25,688 nucleotides of DNA, taken from assembly GCA_011763485.2 (NCBI GenBank), contig JAANSK020152230.1:1-25688 (forward strand), in the 5' to 3' direction. Below the pieces are notes generated by a model, which was not told where the DNA came from, did not search any database, and worked only from the letters and a program-made list of their open reading frames with translations. Shown here piece by piece: positions 10,301 to 22,300 of the stretch (position 1 is the first letter of the stretch; each line of letters begins with the position of its first letter). A program made the translations under genes and the position numbers. Source of the stretch: Isoetes engelmannii. Its lineage: Eukaryota; Streptophyta; Lycopodiopsida; Isoetales; Isoetaceae.

Positions 10301-13300
10301 ATTCAGGAGGGGATTATCAGTCAGGAGAGGTTATGGCTTGTCTATACTCATGGGAAGTTCTTACATATGAAATGATCTTCTCAATGGTGACAATTACTAC
10401 GCCTGATTTGATAATTTCGAGATTCATATTTGTCTCAATCATCTATCTGAAGTTTTAAAACCTGTTTGGAATCCTGTTACATCAGAACACAAAGAGAAAG
10501 ATTTAACAGCTCTCACTTTTCTTAGGGCTACAGTTTCAGATGATTTCAAGGGAGATCTCAGAACTCTCAAGACATAACATTTCAGCATGCTTTGGACTTT
10601 GTACAGCAAAATTCTGTTCAGAAAGATGCTTGGCCACATATTAATATCCAAAAGCAAATGCATAATCTCAAACTTCAGACCTGTGCAAGTATGAGAGACT
10701 ATCTTGGTCAGCTGAAGACTTGGGACAGGTACTTCTGGTGGAGATATGAATGATGCTACTCTTATTATCTATGCTTGGATTGTCTAAAGAATATAGGTGA
10801 ATGATGCTACTCTTATTATCTATGCTTGGATTGTCTAAAGAATATAGGTATATTACTCACTATTATAAGCAATAAACTACTCTGAAGCAATAAACTACTC
10901 TGAGGTAGCAAATTGTAGAAAGTTTGAAAAGGATGTTGTACATTGTCTTAAAGAGCAAGCTCTCAAGGCAGAAGCTAAAATTCTAAAACTCCAGGTAATG
11001 TTAAAGCAACGAGATTCATCACTTACAGCAGCTAATTGTCATATTGATTTTTCGTTACATGTTTGTTAAGGTACAGAGTTTCTAGAAAAAGTTACGCACC
11101 AGTTGCATCATTTTCAAGATACATCTATAGTGTTGAAAAAAGACTTGAAGTAGCCAATGCAAAGGTAGCACTTATGGAAAGAACAGTAGCAGAGCTAGCT
11201 TCTGCATTGGGAAAGGAGAATTGGTTGAGACTCGGTCTTGAGTATACAGTAGATGAAGCTTATAAGCTAGAAATACATGATTTACAAACAGACCTTAGCT
11301 TAGTATGCCAAAGCTGATGAAGCTGCTGCAGAGATAACTACACAAAAAGTCACTCAGATCGAAGAGCAAAGTATTGTGTCTACAATTGAGGCTCGGGATT
11401 TAAAATCCAAGTGGACTGAGTGTGAACAGTTAGTCTAGACGTTGAGGTGCCGCTTCAGGTTCCTCTATATATGATTATGATAGTTAGGTGACGCTGAGGT
11501 TCCTCTATATATGATCATGATAGTTAGGTGCCGCTTACTCGAGTGGTCCCCATGGACCCCCAAACCATATCAATTCTTCCCCCTCTCTCTCTCGAAATGC
11601 TTGCCCTCAAACATATGGGACTTACCATTTGCCGATGAGGTTTGATCCTCTATATAAATATGATAATTACATGCCGCCTCCCCAAGATTTACTTGAGTGG
11701 TCTCCATGGCCCCCAAACCATATCAATTCCTCTTCCTCTCGAATGCTCGCCCTCGCGCATATAAGACTTACATCATTCGCCCATGACGATTTGAACCTTG
11801 AATCTTTACAATTGGTAAGGGCTTACTTTGTTTGCCTTAACCAACTAACCAATTGGGACTCATCCATGGAGACTTAACTCTTGAACTCGAGACTCGTTTA
11901 TACGACACCTTAATTATCACATCCAAACCAACTAGTCAAAAGCGTCTAGATGTTGAGGTTTGATCCTCTATATATAATAATTAGGCGGCGCCTCCCAAAG
12001 ATTTAGTCGGGTAACTCGAGTAATCCCCATGGCCCCAAAACATATCAGTTCATATGTTGAAAAGGGAGTTCAAAAGTGTTGGTTCGCAAAGGCATCGCAG
12101 TGGGCAAAAAGGCATCGCACTGGGCTGCCTTTCCGAGATTTGGTTTGAGAAACCTTTCCAATATAACATGGCTGCTCTTTGATACTGTGGTAAAATCTAT
12201 CAAGGACATGGGTAACTCCACGGGAGCTTCCCACCAAGATGCAATTTACAAAGATCACTTCCTTGAGATCAGTAAAGATGGTTTCATCCAGCGCGTAGGG
12301 TATTTGAATAGTCACCTAGCACATAACGTGAGACATGCTATTGGTCATCATTTTTACATGTCCAGTATATTATGACATACGGGCAGATTCCGTTGCCTCT
12401 TAGGTGGACCTACTACCTCAGGAATATGACACTATACAAAGGAAGACCATTCTCTTTCTCATTGGAGGTGATACTAATAATAAACAATAATAATAAACGG
12501 ATGTCAGGCCCTCTACTTGGGCCATCTAATCCTATCCCAAGAGGGGTAACAAAGGAAAGACATAAGCAGTGAGTTAAAAGAAAAAACAAGTGACATCACC
12601 TCATACATTGAGCCAGTGTGGCTAGGAAGAAGACAAAAGTTTCCTAATTTGAATGTGTTAATTTTTCTTTATTTTCATTTTGATGCAACATCTTTAGAAG
12701 GCCACAATGCAAATGCTGATCCAAAAAAGTTGGTCTAATAGACCAAGCGGTCTCTCATGGTCGTTATAGGAGTTTATTTCTTGTTAGATTTCAGCCATGC
12801 AAGTTATCAGGGGGATGTCAAGTATTATCGTACTCCACGTGTGTTAATGAATAGGGAAAGTTCCAAATAATACCCCTCGCAGTTTGCAAATATTCCAAAA
12901 ATACCCTCTAAATGAAGGGTATTTTCGTAAACATGGCAATAAATTTGTTATGGGACCTCAAATTAAAAAGTTTTCTTCACAAACATTATAGATCAGTTTA
13001 AGACCTTTTCAACAAGATCAAATTCATCTAAATCAGCGCTGAAATGCACAAGTTATGCTCATTTGAGTGATTTTTTATAACACTTATTTAAACCACTGTA
13101 ACTTGAAGATTCCAACTCCATTTTAGAGGATTCAACTGCTATTGGATAGGTCTCACTCTCATCTACAAGTTTCGTGAAGGTGACTTTTATATTTGATCGA
13201 TCACAAAAACGTTATTGCCATTTGAGCCAAATATCCTGTTTCTAGGGGTATTTTTGGAATATTTGGAAACGGGGGGGTATATTTGGAATTTTCCCGAATG

Positions 13301-16300
13301 ACTATGCATGCTGAGTCATCCACCTGTTGCTAACATGGCATGACTATATAAGCCATAGTCACACCCCATTAGAGGTAGTTCACATTGGTTAGTCTGAACT
13401 TTGTCATCGATCACAAAAACGTTGTTGCCATTTGAGCCAAATACCCTGTTTCTAGGGGTATTTTTGGAATATTTGGAAACTTGGGGGGGTATATTTGGAA
13501 TTTTCCCGAATGAATATGCATGCTGAGTCATCCACCTGTTGCTAACATGGCATGACTATATAAGCCATAGTCACACCCCATTAGAGGTAGTTCACATTGG
13601 TTAGTCTGAACTTTGTCTCTTGTTATCTTTCTTCACATTCTTTATCAGCCAATAGTCCTAACTTCTTTTTTCTTAGTTGATCCAAGTACCATCAAACAGT
13701 AAAAGGAAAAGGAAGTCAGAAGGGTCCGCTGGACGCACTTAGAAATTGGCAAAAAAGGTTAAGAAAACACAACCCAGAAAGAAGAAAATGGACCATAGGC
13801 AACACATCACAGGGTTTTCTCACACACTATAAGGGAGTGCATTCATGAACTCATAGGATATAAAATGATTGATAAGCGTTATCACTAAGGTTTAGTTTTT
13901 CTTTCTTGCTAGATTTAACTACATTTCACCAGGTGAATGTTGTTAGATGTTGGAAGGCTTGCCATAATAAACTTTTTCTTTCTTTTGTCAAGATCACTGG
14001 ATACTATTACATATGTCTACAGCCCTTCTGGCTTAAAAAAATGCTACTTCACTTTCTTATATATCCTCTGAGCTATTACATGTGGCAATACAGTCAACCA
14101 TCTGAACACTGATGTTAACCATTTCACACTAATCACGTTAGCTTTACACAAGTGTCATAGCAGGAAATGTATGTGCTCACACTTACTGGATCCATATAGC
14201 ATGGAGAATTTGAACTTAGAACAGAATTATATCATTTTAATTTTTAGTTTATACTCCATAAGTCTTCCCTCAAAAGTTTCTAAGAGACTATGCCAAAAGG
14301 CTGCCTAGGTCATGGCATTATGGTTTGTAACTTTAAGAAGCATCCTCCTACAATTAGAAAACCTTACCATATTTGGAATGAAGACCTGAGAGCATGGCAG
14401 TGTCATCCTAGGTAGCTTGGCAGTTTTTCATTGGGAAAAACAAAAGATAGATTGGAAGCTTACTTGGCGTCTCAAGAGAATGTCTTTTGTATATTCCCGC
14501 CAGCTTCATGGCTTCAACAGTATGAGAATTTGTTCCACCAGCTAACTGCAAATAACCTGCACCAAAAGTACAGCAGAATCTAAACATTTTATTAAATGAA
14601 AAGCAAACTAGATTGCACTGCATTCGCACTTGCAGAGAAAAGTATACCAGGAGGACGGTGAGGTGAAGCCAAAACTCGTGCAGTGAGGTCTACTGCAGCT
14701 TTTGCAGTTCCCTTGCCTATGTCACCACTCATAGGGCGTCCATCCAGCTGAGACATCATGTATAAAGTAAGCACATATTGAAAAAAAAGAGGATTTCAAT
14801 TAACTACCTCTCTTATACCATCTGTTACTAATGAGTACCATGCCGAAAACCCAAAATGGCCAGCCAAGCCACTAAGGCAAAATATTCTAATACGGATGAA
14901 GACACTGAAGCAAAAGATCCTATGTTCAAATCTCAACACAAATCTCTAATGATATATTAAAAATGCCATAAGGGCCATTGCTAGAAACTGGTGGCCGCTC
15001 AGGAAAAAAGGTCATTATATTGATAACGGGATCATGCAATAACTAAAGCCGATCCCAGTGAATGTTTGCCTGGACGATGATTCACGCTGGCTGGATGGAG
15101 ATAGTCATAATACAGGGATTCCCCACCATTTTGGGTTATAAGAAAAACATGTTTCGTCCTACCACATACTAAATTACCACGTGCTTTGGATGGTTAAGAT
15201 AGATTGCACGTATGACAAGCCAGCAGAAATGATCAACGTAAATCCAAGGACCTGCAGGCATATGCCACCTGTTGCCACAGTCTAATACTCCTCCATCTAA
15301 TGGGTGCCTGATCACGTCCAATCTGCAGCTCAATCCTCCTCCCAATGGCTCTCAGATGTGACTAGGACTTCTGTATTGATGCCAGAAATTCCTAGCTGGA
15401 AAGAGATGCACGATCACCCTACCTTTTTATATTTTTAGCATCTTCCCTATTACAATACAGTGTGTCCATATATGTACACAAAGAACTTCTAACAAGTGGC
15501 AATTACAAAAATGACACAAAAACATTGCATAAAATATTGTAGCACCTCGTTCTTAAATGTGTAAAGTTGAAAAAAGAAATCAAGAATGTCGAGAAATAAA
15601 CGTGCACCTGCCAAAGATTTAAACAAGATAATGATGGCTGCATAATAGAATACATCGACCACATTGATGCAACCATTCTGTCTCCCAGGTCTGGGACACT
15701 AACCTGACATAATATGGAACCTGATATGTTAGACTACAGAGATAAAAAAGTCCACATACAAAATTCAAGTACTCTGATCAAAAACTCAACAAAGCAACAA
15801 GGCGCACAGAAATTGTTTCAATTGATGGTAAGATAATCAAAGTACTCCTATAAGCAACATATAGAAGGCAGAGTAGCCTGTTGCATTTATTAACGTAATC
15901 CAGGTCTGATGGAAGATGGATTGACATCAACAATGCCTGGCCCTTGTATCCTATCACTGGACAACTGCCAGTGACTGATCAAATTAAAGGCTCGCTCAGT
16001 CCAAAGACACAACTCACTCCTGCACCAAGCTTCTTCCGAAGGCCATACTTTAAACTTAACCATCCTTATGTCTCCAAACCGACAAAGATGAAAACTTAAC
16101 CATCCTTATGTCTCCTGCAATGTAGTCTGTGGCTCATAATACTGAGCTTGATTTTCCATGCTTACAATAATACTTTTGAAACATGAAAACGCCATTCTGC
16201 TCTGTTCAAAACCTGATATTGAGGGCCCATATGTGGAAAGTTGTGACATGCCTTGTTCTTGTTCTCTTGATCCCATTCTGCAGTTTTTGTTTTGTTAATT

Positions 16301-19300
16301 TTCTGCCATGCTAACAGAGTCTAATGGCCAAGAACTTTTGAGTGAAGATGTGCGCCTAAGTGGGGAAATGACAATGGATGGAAGGATGCTTTAAACAGTT
16401 TTGGATGGAAAGATCAAGTCTATAGAACAGAATAAAATAGTCCTTGGTGTTTTGCAAAAGCTCTAACATGAAATAAATCTAGAGCTTGGACTGAGGAAGT
16501 TCCTGAAAAAACTAGGAGATTCTTAGGAAATAATGACGTTCCTTGGTAATATTAAAACATGTTTTGAATTGACATGACAGATGAATCTGAAGGAAGGAAA
16601 AAGATAAAGGAATATCGTCTGTATAAATAACTCAAAGCGAGCTAAAAGATGCAGGATATTTATCAGAGTACATTAATGGTTATAGCCCGTCCTGAAACAT
16701 AACATATGGACCATACGTGCATTGTCTAAAAGGATAATAACAAGAAAGCATATCACTGGAGGATTGAAATTATATAAATTTGCCTCTGAAAATATTGACC
16801 TGCTTATAGTATTATTTTTTTGGTCTATAAATGTATGTGAGATGTACCATAGCTTCACCTACAGATAAAGCAGTTGTTTAGCATGACTTGATTCAGATGC
16901 TATGGTATCCCAAAAGAACTCCCCATGAAGATACTTTATAAGGAATAGGAAGAAAGAGGTTCACCAAAGGACTTGAAAAACTATGTCATCTAGAGGCCTT
17001 ATCTGGAAACCAGCTTATTTGTATATGTGCAATGTTCTGTGGACATGGAATAGGCTCTATTGCCTCCTTCGGGATTCTACAACAAATCAGGTTTGAGGCA
17101 TTAAATTATACGCCCAACACGAGAGAGCCGTACCCTGAAATAACCCCAGAAAAAAAGTAGGTTCTACCTGGTTAATATGTATGTAAGCATCTTTTGCACC
17201 CTTATCTCCAAGCTTGGTTGCTAAAATGCTTGAGAATCAGAATTTAATAATGTATAAATTATGAAAATAGTCTAATTTGATTGTTTCATAGGTGGAAACT
17301 AGTCGCTCCTCTCTAACTAATTGCACAGTTGATAATTCCAATTTAACCATTATTCGTTTCATAGCAAGTGTCCTTGATTACAGGAGAGGATGAGCCTAAT
17401 TATCAATCTATTTACGTTATCTTCATCAGGTCATTATGCTACAACATATTTAGAAGAACAATGGCTGTTGTTACCTACTGCAATTAGTTTAAGCTTGTCT
17501 GTTGCATGAGATAAAGATGTTACTAACGTTTCAAATGACTTCAAGTTCCTGCAAACAGAACACGGGTATGTATTTGACATTAAATATACCATGTAAAAGA
17601 ACCTTAGTATCTAGAATCGACTAAATGATGCCATAGTACAGCAATGCCTTGTCGTGGAATTAAAAATGAATAGCAGCAGAAACGTGAATAGAAATAGACG
17701 ATATCCCTTTCTTTCATCTTCTTCCGTTTGATAGATTCAATCCACGTGGACCTTGTGCCATTAGACTGAATTTGATTTATATACATACCTTGCAGCAGTA
17801 TGTATTTCCAGTGCCTGAACTTGTGGATTTTCTAACAATTCTGCTACAAATAAAGCATTCCTTGTGTAGAACTTCGCGTCTGCACGTATGTTGACATTAA
17901 AAATACATGAATCCTGATTCTAATGGCTTCTGACTGAATCTAAATTTCAATTTACATAACTTAATTTTGTTTCAAAAGATAACAATAATAATGACTACAT
18001 TCAACTCATTGATTCTGTTAATAATGTGGTGGATATGGTAAGCTACATCAGTAATGGTTGTGATATTAGTGTTGGCTTTTATGAGGATATATGCCAGCAG
18101 TATCAATATTTATGTAAACAAATTGGCTCTTTGACTTTTGATGGCATTTTTCTTGCCTAATGGAAATCTTTGTCATGGTATCTGTTAGCCTACACATCAT
18201 ACCCTTGAAGATGACTAGTTATCTCGTGTATCTCTTCTCTATTCTTGCATATAGTCATATCAGATCTACGTGGTATCAGACCTTCAATGTGAGATGAAAA
18301 TGAATGTTGGCGACAAGCCGTTGGATCAGATCCAGATCGGATCTGATCAGAGGAATTTGGCTTCATATTCTCTTGCATTTGCACAAGACCTTGTCTAGAT
18401 CAGGTCTGAATTGCATTGGGAGTTCAGAAAGAGTCTAGAGCGCTATAAATTTGTGAAAGTCTCTGCACGGTTTGCTCCAAACTTGCAAGATTTTTGATCA
18501 GTGTGCCGGTCTTTCCATTTGTAAACAATTGCCTATCAGCAATTCATCAGATTATCTGTTACGCAAAAATAATTCAGAGTCATTTGTGGTTCTTGATCCG
18601 CGGAATTATCTCAATTTCGTCTGGATCTGTTTTCTTTTGAATGGACCTGAATGGATCTGTATAAATTATTTACATCTCTTTGCTTCAATCTATATCAGAC
18701 TTGAGCTGATTTGCTTGGATCTATAATATCTGCATGTCTTGGTCCTTTTTTTCTCTCTTTGTATTTCGTTTTTCATGTCAAAATGGCTACAAATGTAATT
18801 CGATGGAAATATTTTACACTTAGACATCATGTGCTCGATATTGACAATTATTTTACCTAAAGTGATGCATTCGAAACAAACCTTAATCTAAGAGATTTTG
18901 GCGATGTCTTTCGAACAGGTTTGAATCCTACCATACCTGATGAGAAGGAGAATTTCAAGGCATGGAATCATCTTAAAGCATGCATATGCACAGATATTCA
19001 GAGGGATCTTCGAGTTTATAAATCTTTTCCTACAGCCCTTAAAATCCTTCAACGTAATTGTACTCTCAGCCTGCAGACACAGCTTATTATTCAGAGTAAG
19101 ATGGGGAACCTCAAGTTGGCGGAATGCACTGATATGAGAGATCATATGCAGCAGTTCAAAGGATTAAAAGAAAAATACTTGCAGCAGGTGGTACTACTAT
19201 GACAGATGTACTCTTATTCAGTATGCTCCCAAAGGTTTACCTTATGAATACCAAAGAATCACTGATTATTACAAGCTGCAGGATAACATCACCATTACAT

Positions 19301-22300
19301 TAAATCAGCTTCAGCAAAAACTTGTAGATGTTGAACAAGGACACAAAAGGTATGATCAGATGGAGGTTAGTTTTCTAAAACCAGCAAAGAGTGTGAATCC
19401 TTTAGTTTCTTCATCTGAACATTCCTCTATCTCTACTGCTGCTGCATCTCACACTACATCTACTCCATCTCCTTGTGACCCTAAACCAGATTCTAGACCA
19501 GATTTCTAAGCCTGAACCTAGACAACCATTTACAGCTGGTCTTGTGACAAAACGAAAGAGATTGTAAGAAACTTCTTGAAGATATTGCTGAATTTCTTAA
19601 AGATAAGGAATCCAGCAGAAAGTAAAGATCAAGATTCTTCCCATGAAGTTACTGCTCAAGTTTCTCATATTGATTTGGAAGAAGAAAGACTGCAATTTCT
19701 TAATGTTGCTGCAATACTTGGCTTGTGGATTCTGGGGAACCAAGCATTTGGCAGGTCAGTCAAACGCTTTTCAGCATATTCAATCCTATGATAAAAAAGT
19801 GGTGAAGGTGGCAGATGGAAATCTATCTAACTTTACTGGAAAGGAAGATGTATCCCTTCATACCACAAATTGTCTCACTTTACAATTTGAAGATGTCATC
19901 CTAGTTCCTGGATTACTTGTGAATTTGCTTAGTGACTTTGGTAAAAAGATAGGCTATCCTGTTCTGTTTTCAAATGGTCTTGTGCACATTCTCCAGAAGA
20001 ATCCTTTGAATTTTATGGACATAGCTATTAAGACTTATTGCCAAAGGTCACCTTAATGAGACCTTAACGAGGAAAGATTGTATATTATGAATATTAAACG
20101 AGTGGTTTCACATGAAACAGGGGTTTCAGCTGAGCCATCTCTTATTTTCTCTTGCTGTTTCTAAAACACCAGAGTCCTTGTCGCATCCACAGTTCGTACA
20201 CCTTGCAGCCTTAGTTTCAGCATCTAAACTCAATATGGTTCAAGAAATGCCTAAACTTACTACCAAGGACCTTGAGTGTGCTGCTTGTAGTCTTGGTAAA
20301 CAAGTACAAGCATCCTATCCCTTCCAGGCCCCATTCATAAGATGCAGAATGATGAAGTCAACGACCAGGATATGGTAGAAAGTACGCTTACACTGTAATC
20401 TCTGCAAATGATATGTGTGCCTATGCCATTTTGGAAAGACGGTAAGTTTCCCACGGGCAAGTGGTCTGGATGGAAAGACAAACGAACAACCTTACTTATC
20501 AACGTCCACTGGACACCCTCCACGTCTATGAGACTAGATAAATGCGTTGAACGCAATGAGATAAAAAACAGAAACGCCATAAAGACAAGACAATCCCATG
20601 TTGAAAAATGGGCCCGGCTAGAAGACTGAGTTTGACGAAATAAAAAATTCTCTCCAATTCAATGGCACACAGGTATCTAATTGCACAAAAAGAGGTACAA
20701 AATAGCTCTCCTTGATCAAAATAAGCCTTCAAATTGCCAGGAATTCAAAATTTTGACGATTGGAAGTTTGGCACTAAATGGCATTATTAATTGGAGGGAG
20801 GAAGTTGATGAATTGATTGGTCTTTTGTGGTACATCCCTGATATATAAAACCATGTCCATTCAGGGAATGATTTGTTACTGACCTCCAATGCTCCTAACT
20901 TCTTACAACATATACTTCATGTGTATGTGGGCAGCCATATGGGCATATGTGTGCTTAACTAATAAGACATCCTCTGACACCATTCAGTTTGAGGCTAACA
21001 AATTGTCAGTTTAATTTTTTATCACATTCTTTTCCATGATTGTTGGATTGAATTACTGCAATCTAGACATAGTGTTTTTTACAAGATTAGCTGACAGCCA
21101 CAGATGAATTCATTTATTCTCCACATGTTTGATTTATTACTGAAACTGTGGAATCAGAGACTTCTATCATGCAAAATAGCAAGACTTATGCAATACACAT
21201 CAACTGACGAAGAGCGCGCTTCCAAGAAAGGCCTCAACTATTGAATTGATCTCATACTTACTAATGTTGTCTATTGGACAAATAGGAATGCAGCGCCCAC
21301 ATCCATAGCAGCGCTCTGGCATAACACCTCCCTGCAATCAATACACCACACTGGAAATTCTAAAACTCAGGAAAAACAACAAGGAAATTAGGAAGCAGCA
21401 TTATCTTAGGTACACTGGGTTGATCTTGCAACTTATATAAAGTTTTCTAGATTTTTGAAAACCTGTCTGCAAGTTTTACCAGGAGTTTACTTTCCTGCTT
21501 CAAGGACAAGTGTATGGCGAGAAGCTAAAAGCCAAAGGAAGAGGTCGAATTGGGCAATTATTAACTGATCTAATGAGCAAGCATGGAGGTACTAGATGTC
21601 AGTTGGTAGATGTGACATGTACATATGGACATGCTAGCATACAGCTAGCACCAGCATGCATGTGTTTTGGCTACTAGATCTTACTAGGATTCTAAAAAAA
21701 CAACTGAAGGTGCAAGAAATAGGCAAATTTGAGGACATCGATGTTGATGATGGAATTTGCGCAAGCATTACGGCTAAACTTTGGGTGGGTAACGCCAATC
21801 AGCACATACTAGAAGGCAACCACATTGTTCGGGCTTAATTACTTGTACCAAGTAAAGAATTCGAGAGAGACCATTTAGCTGCCTCTTGTGCTCACCTTGG
21901 AATAAATTGCGTGGCTGCCTTTTGATATCATTTTCCCCTCAAACAGCATTATTCCCGTAAATGAAAGCAACTCCTTGTGAACTAGCATTAATGCTTTGCC
22001 TTAATGGGCCGAGAGCAAGGTATCATGATGTTCGAGAGAGTTCATTAACTATGCATGAAAATTCAGCATATATGCGAAGGTCTCTGTGTTTGGCAAGAAT
22101 TCATCTAGATAGGAACATTTCATGTGACAACTGTTAAATCTTGCTATATCTTTCGTCAACAGAACCCACTTGCCACCAGTATTTTGAATGCTTTTGCATT
22201 CCAATAATCTTGTAGCAAGTAGCTTCTCCTTGTGTACATAGCACAAGTTGCATTTGGGAGTTCGTACATGCCTTTCAACTTACCCAAGGTTCCTTGAATG

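Larger units (their letters stand above)
9306..13647 (+). mobile_element. gag-only Copia-like LTR element in intron 11
   Basis: The 5' LTR (9306-9469, TG...CA) is followed at once by TGGTATCAGAGCC, the initiator-tRNA primer site used by plant Copia elements. A polypurine CAGGGGGA at 12808-12815 precedes the 3' LTR. Between them I find only a gag remnant and unrelated material, and no protease, integrase, reverse transcriptase or RNase H, so the element is non-autonomous. Flanking bases (ACTTG and GCCAA) do not form a target-site duplication. The ends may therefore come from different insertions or have diverged. It inserted antisense to the LdpA-like gene and accounts for most of the 7-kb intron 11. 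Confidence 0.72.
12816..13647 (+). repeat. 3' LTR, split by an insertion and duplicated
   Basis: It begins TGTCAAG after the polypurine tract CAGGGGGA and ends TTCTTTATCA. It is interrupted at 12854 by the inverted-repeat element and expanded by a 210-bp tandem duplication. The downstream half matches the 5' LTR in TGCTGAGTCATC, the ACTATATAAGCC TATA region and TTATCTTTCTTCACAT. Confidence 0.7.
18183..20380 (+). mobile_element. truncated Copia element in intron 6
   Basis: A possible 5' LTR remnant starts TGTTAGCC at 18183 and ends before the primer site TGGTATCAGAC at 18271. Then come a leader, gag, protease and GAG-pre-integrase coding debris. The sequence stops resembling Copia soon after 20380: no integrase core, reverse transcriptase or 3' LTR is present. 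It lies antisense to the LdpA-like gene and enlarges its intron 6. Confidence 0.8.

Noticed and set aside
20408-20629. 73-codon plus-strand frame after the Copia remnant
   Set aside because: Charged but without Copia integrase or other motifs, and no splice or start context.
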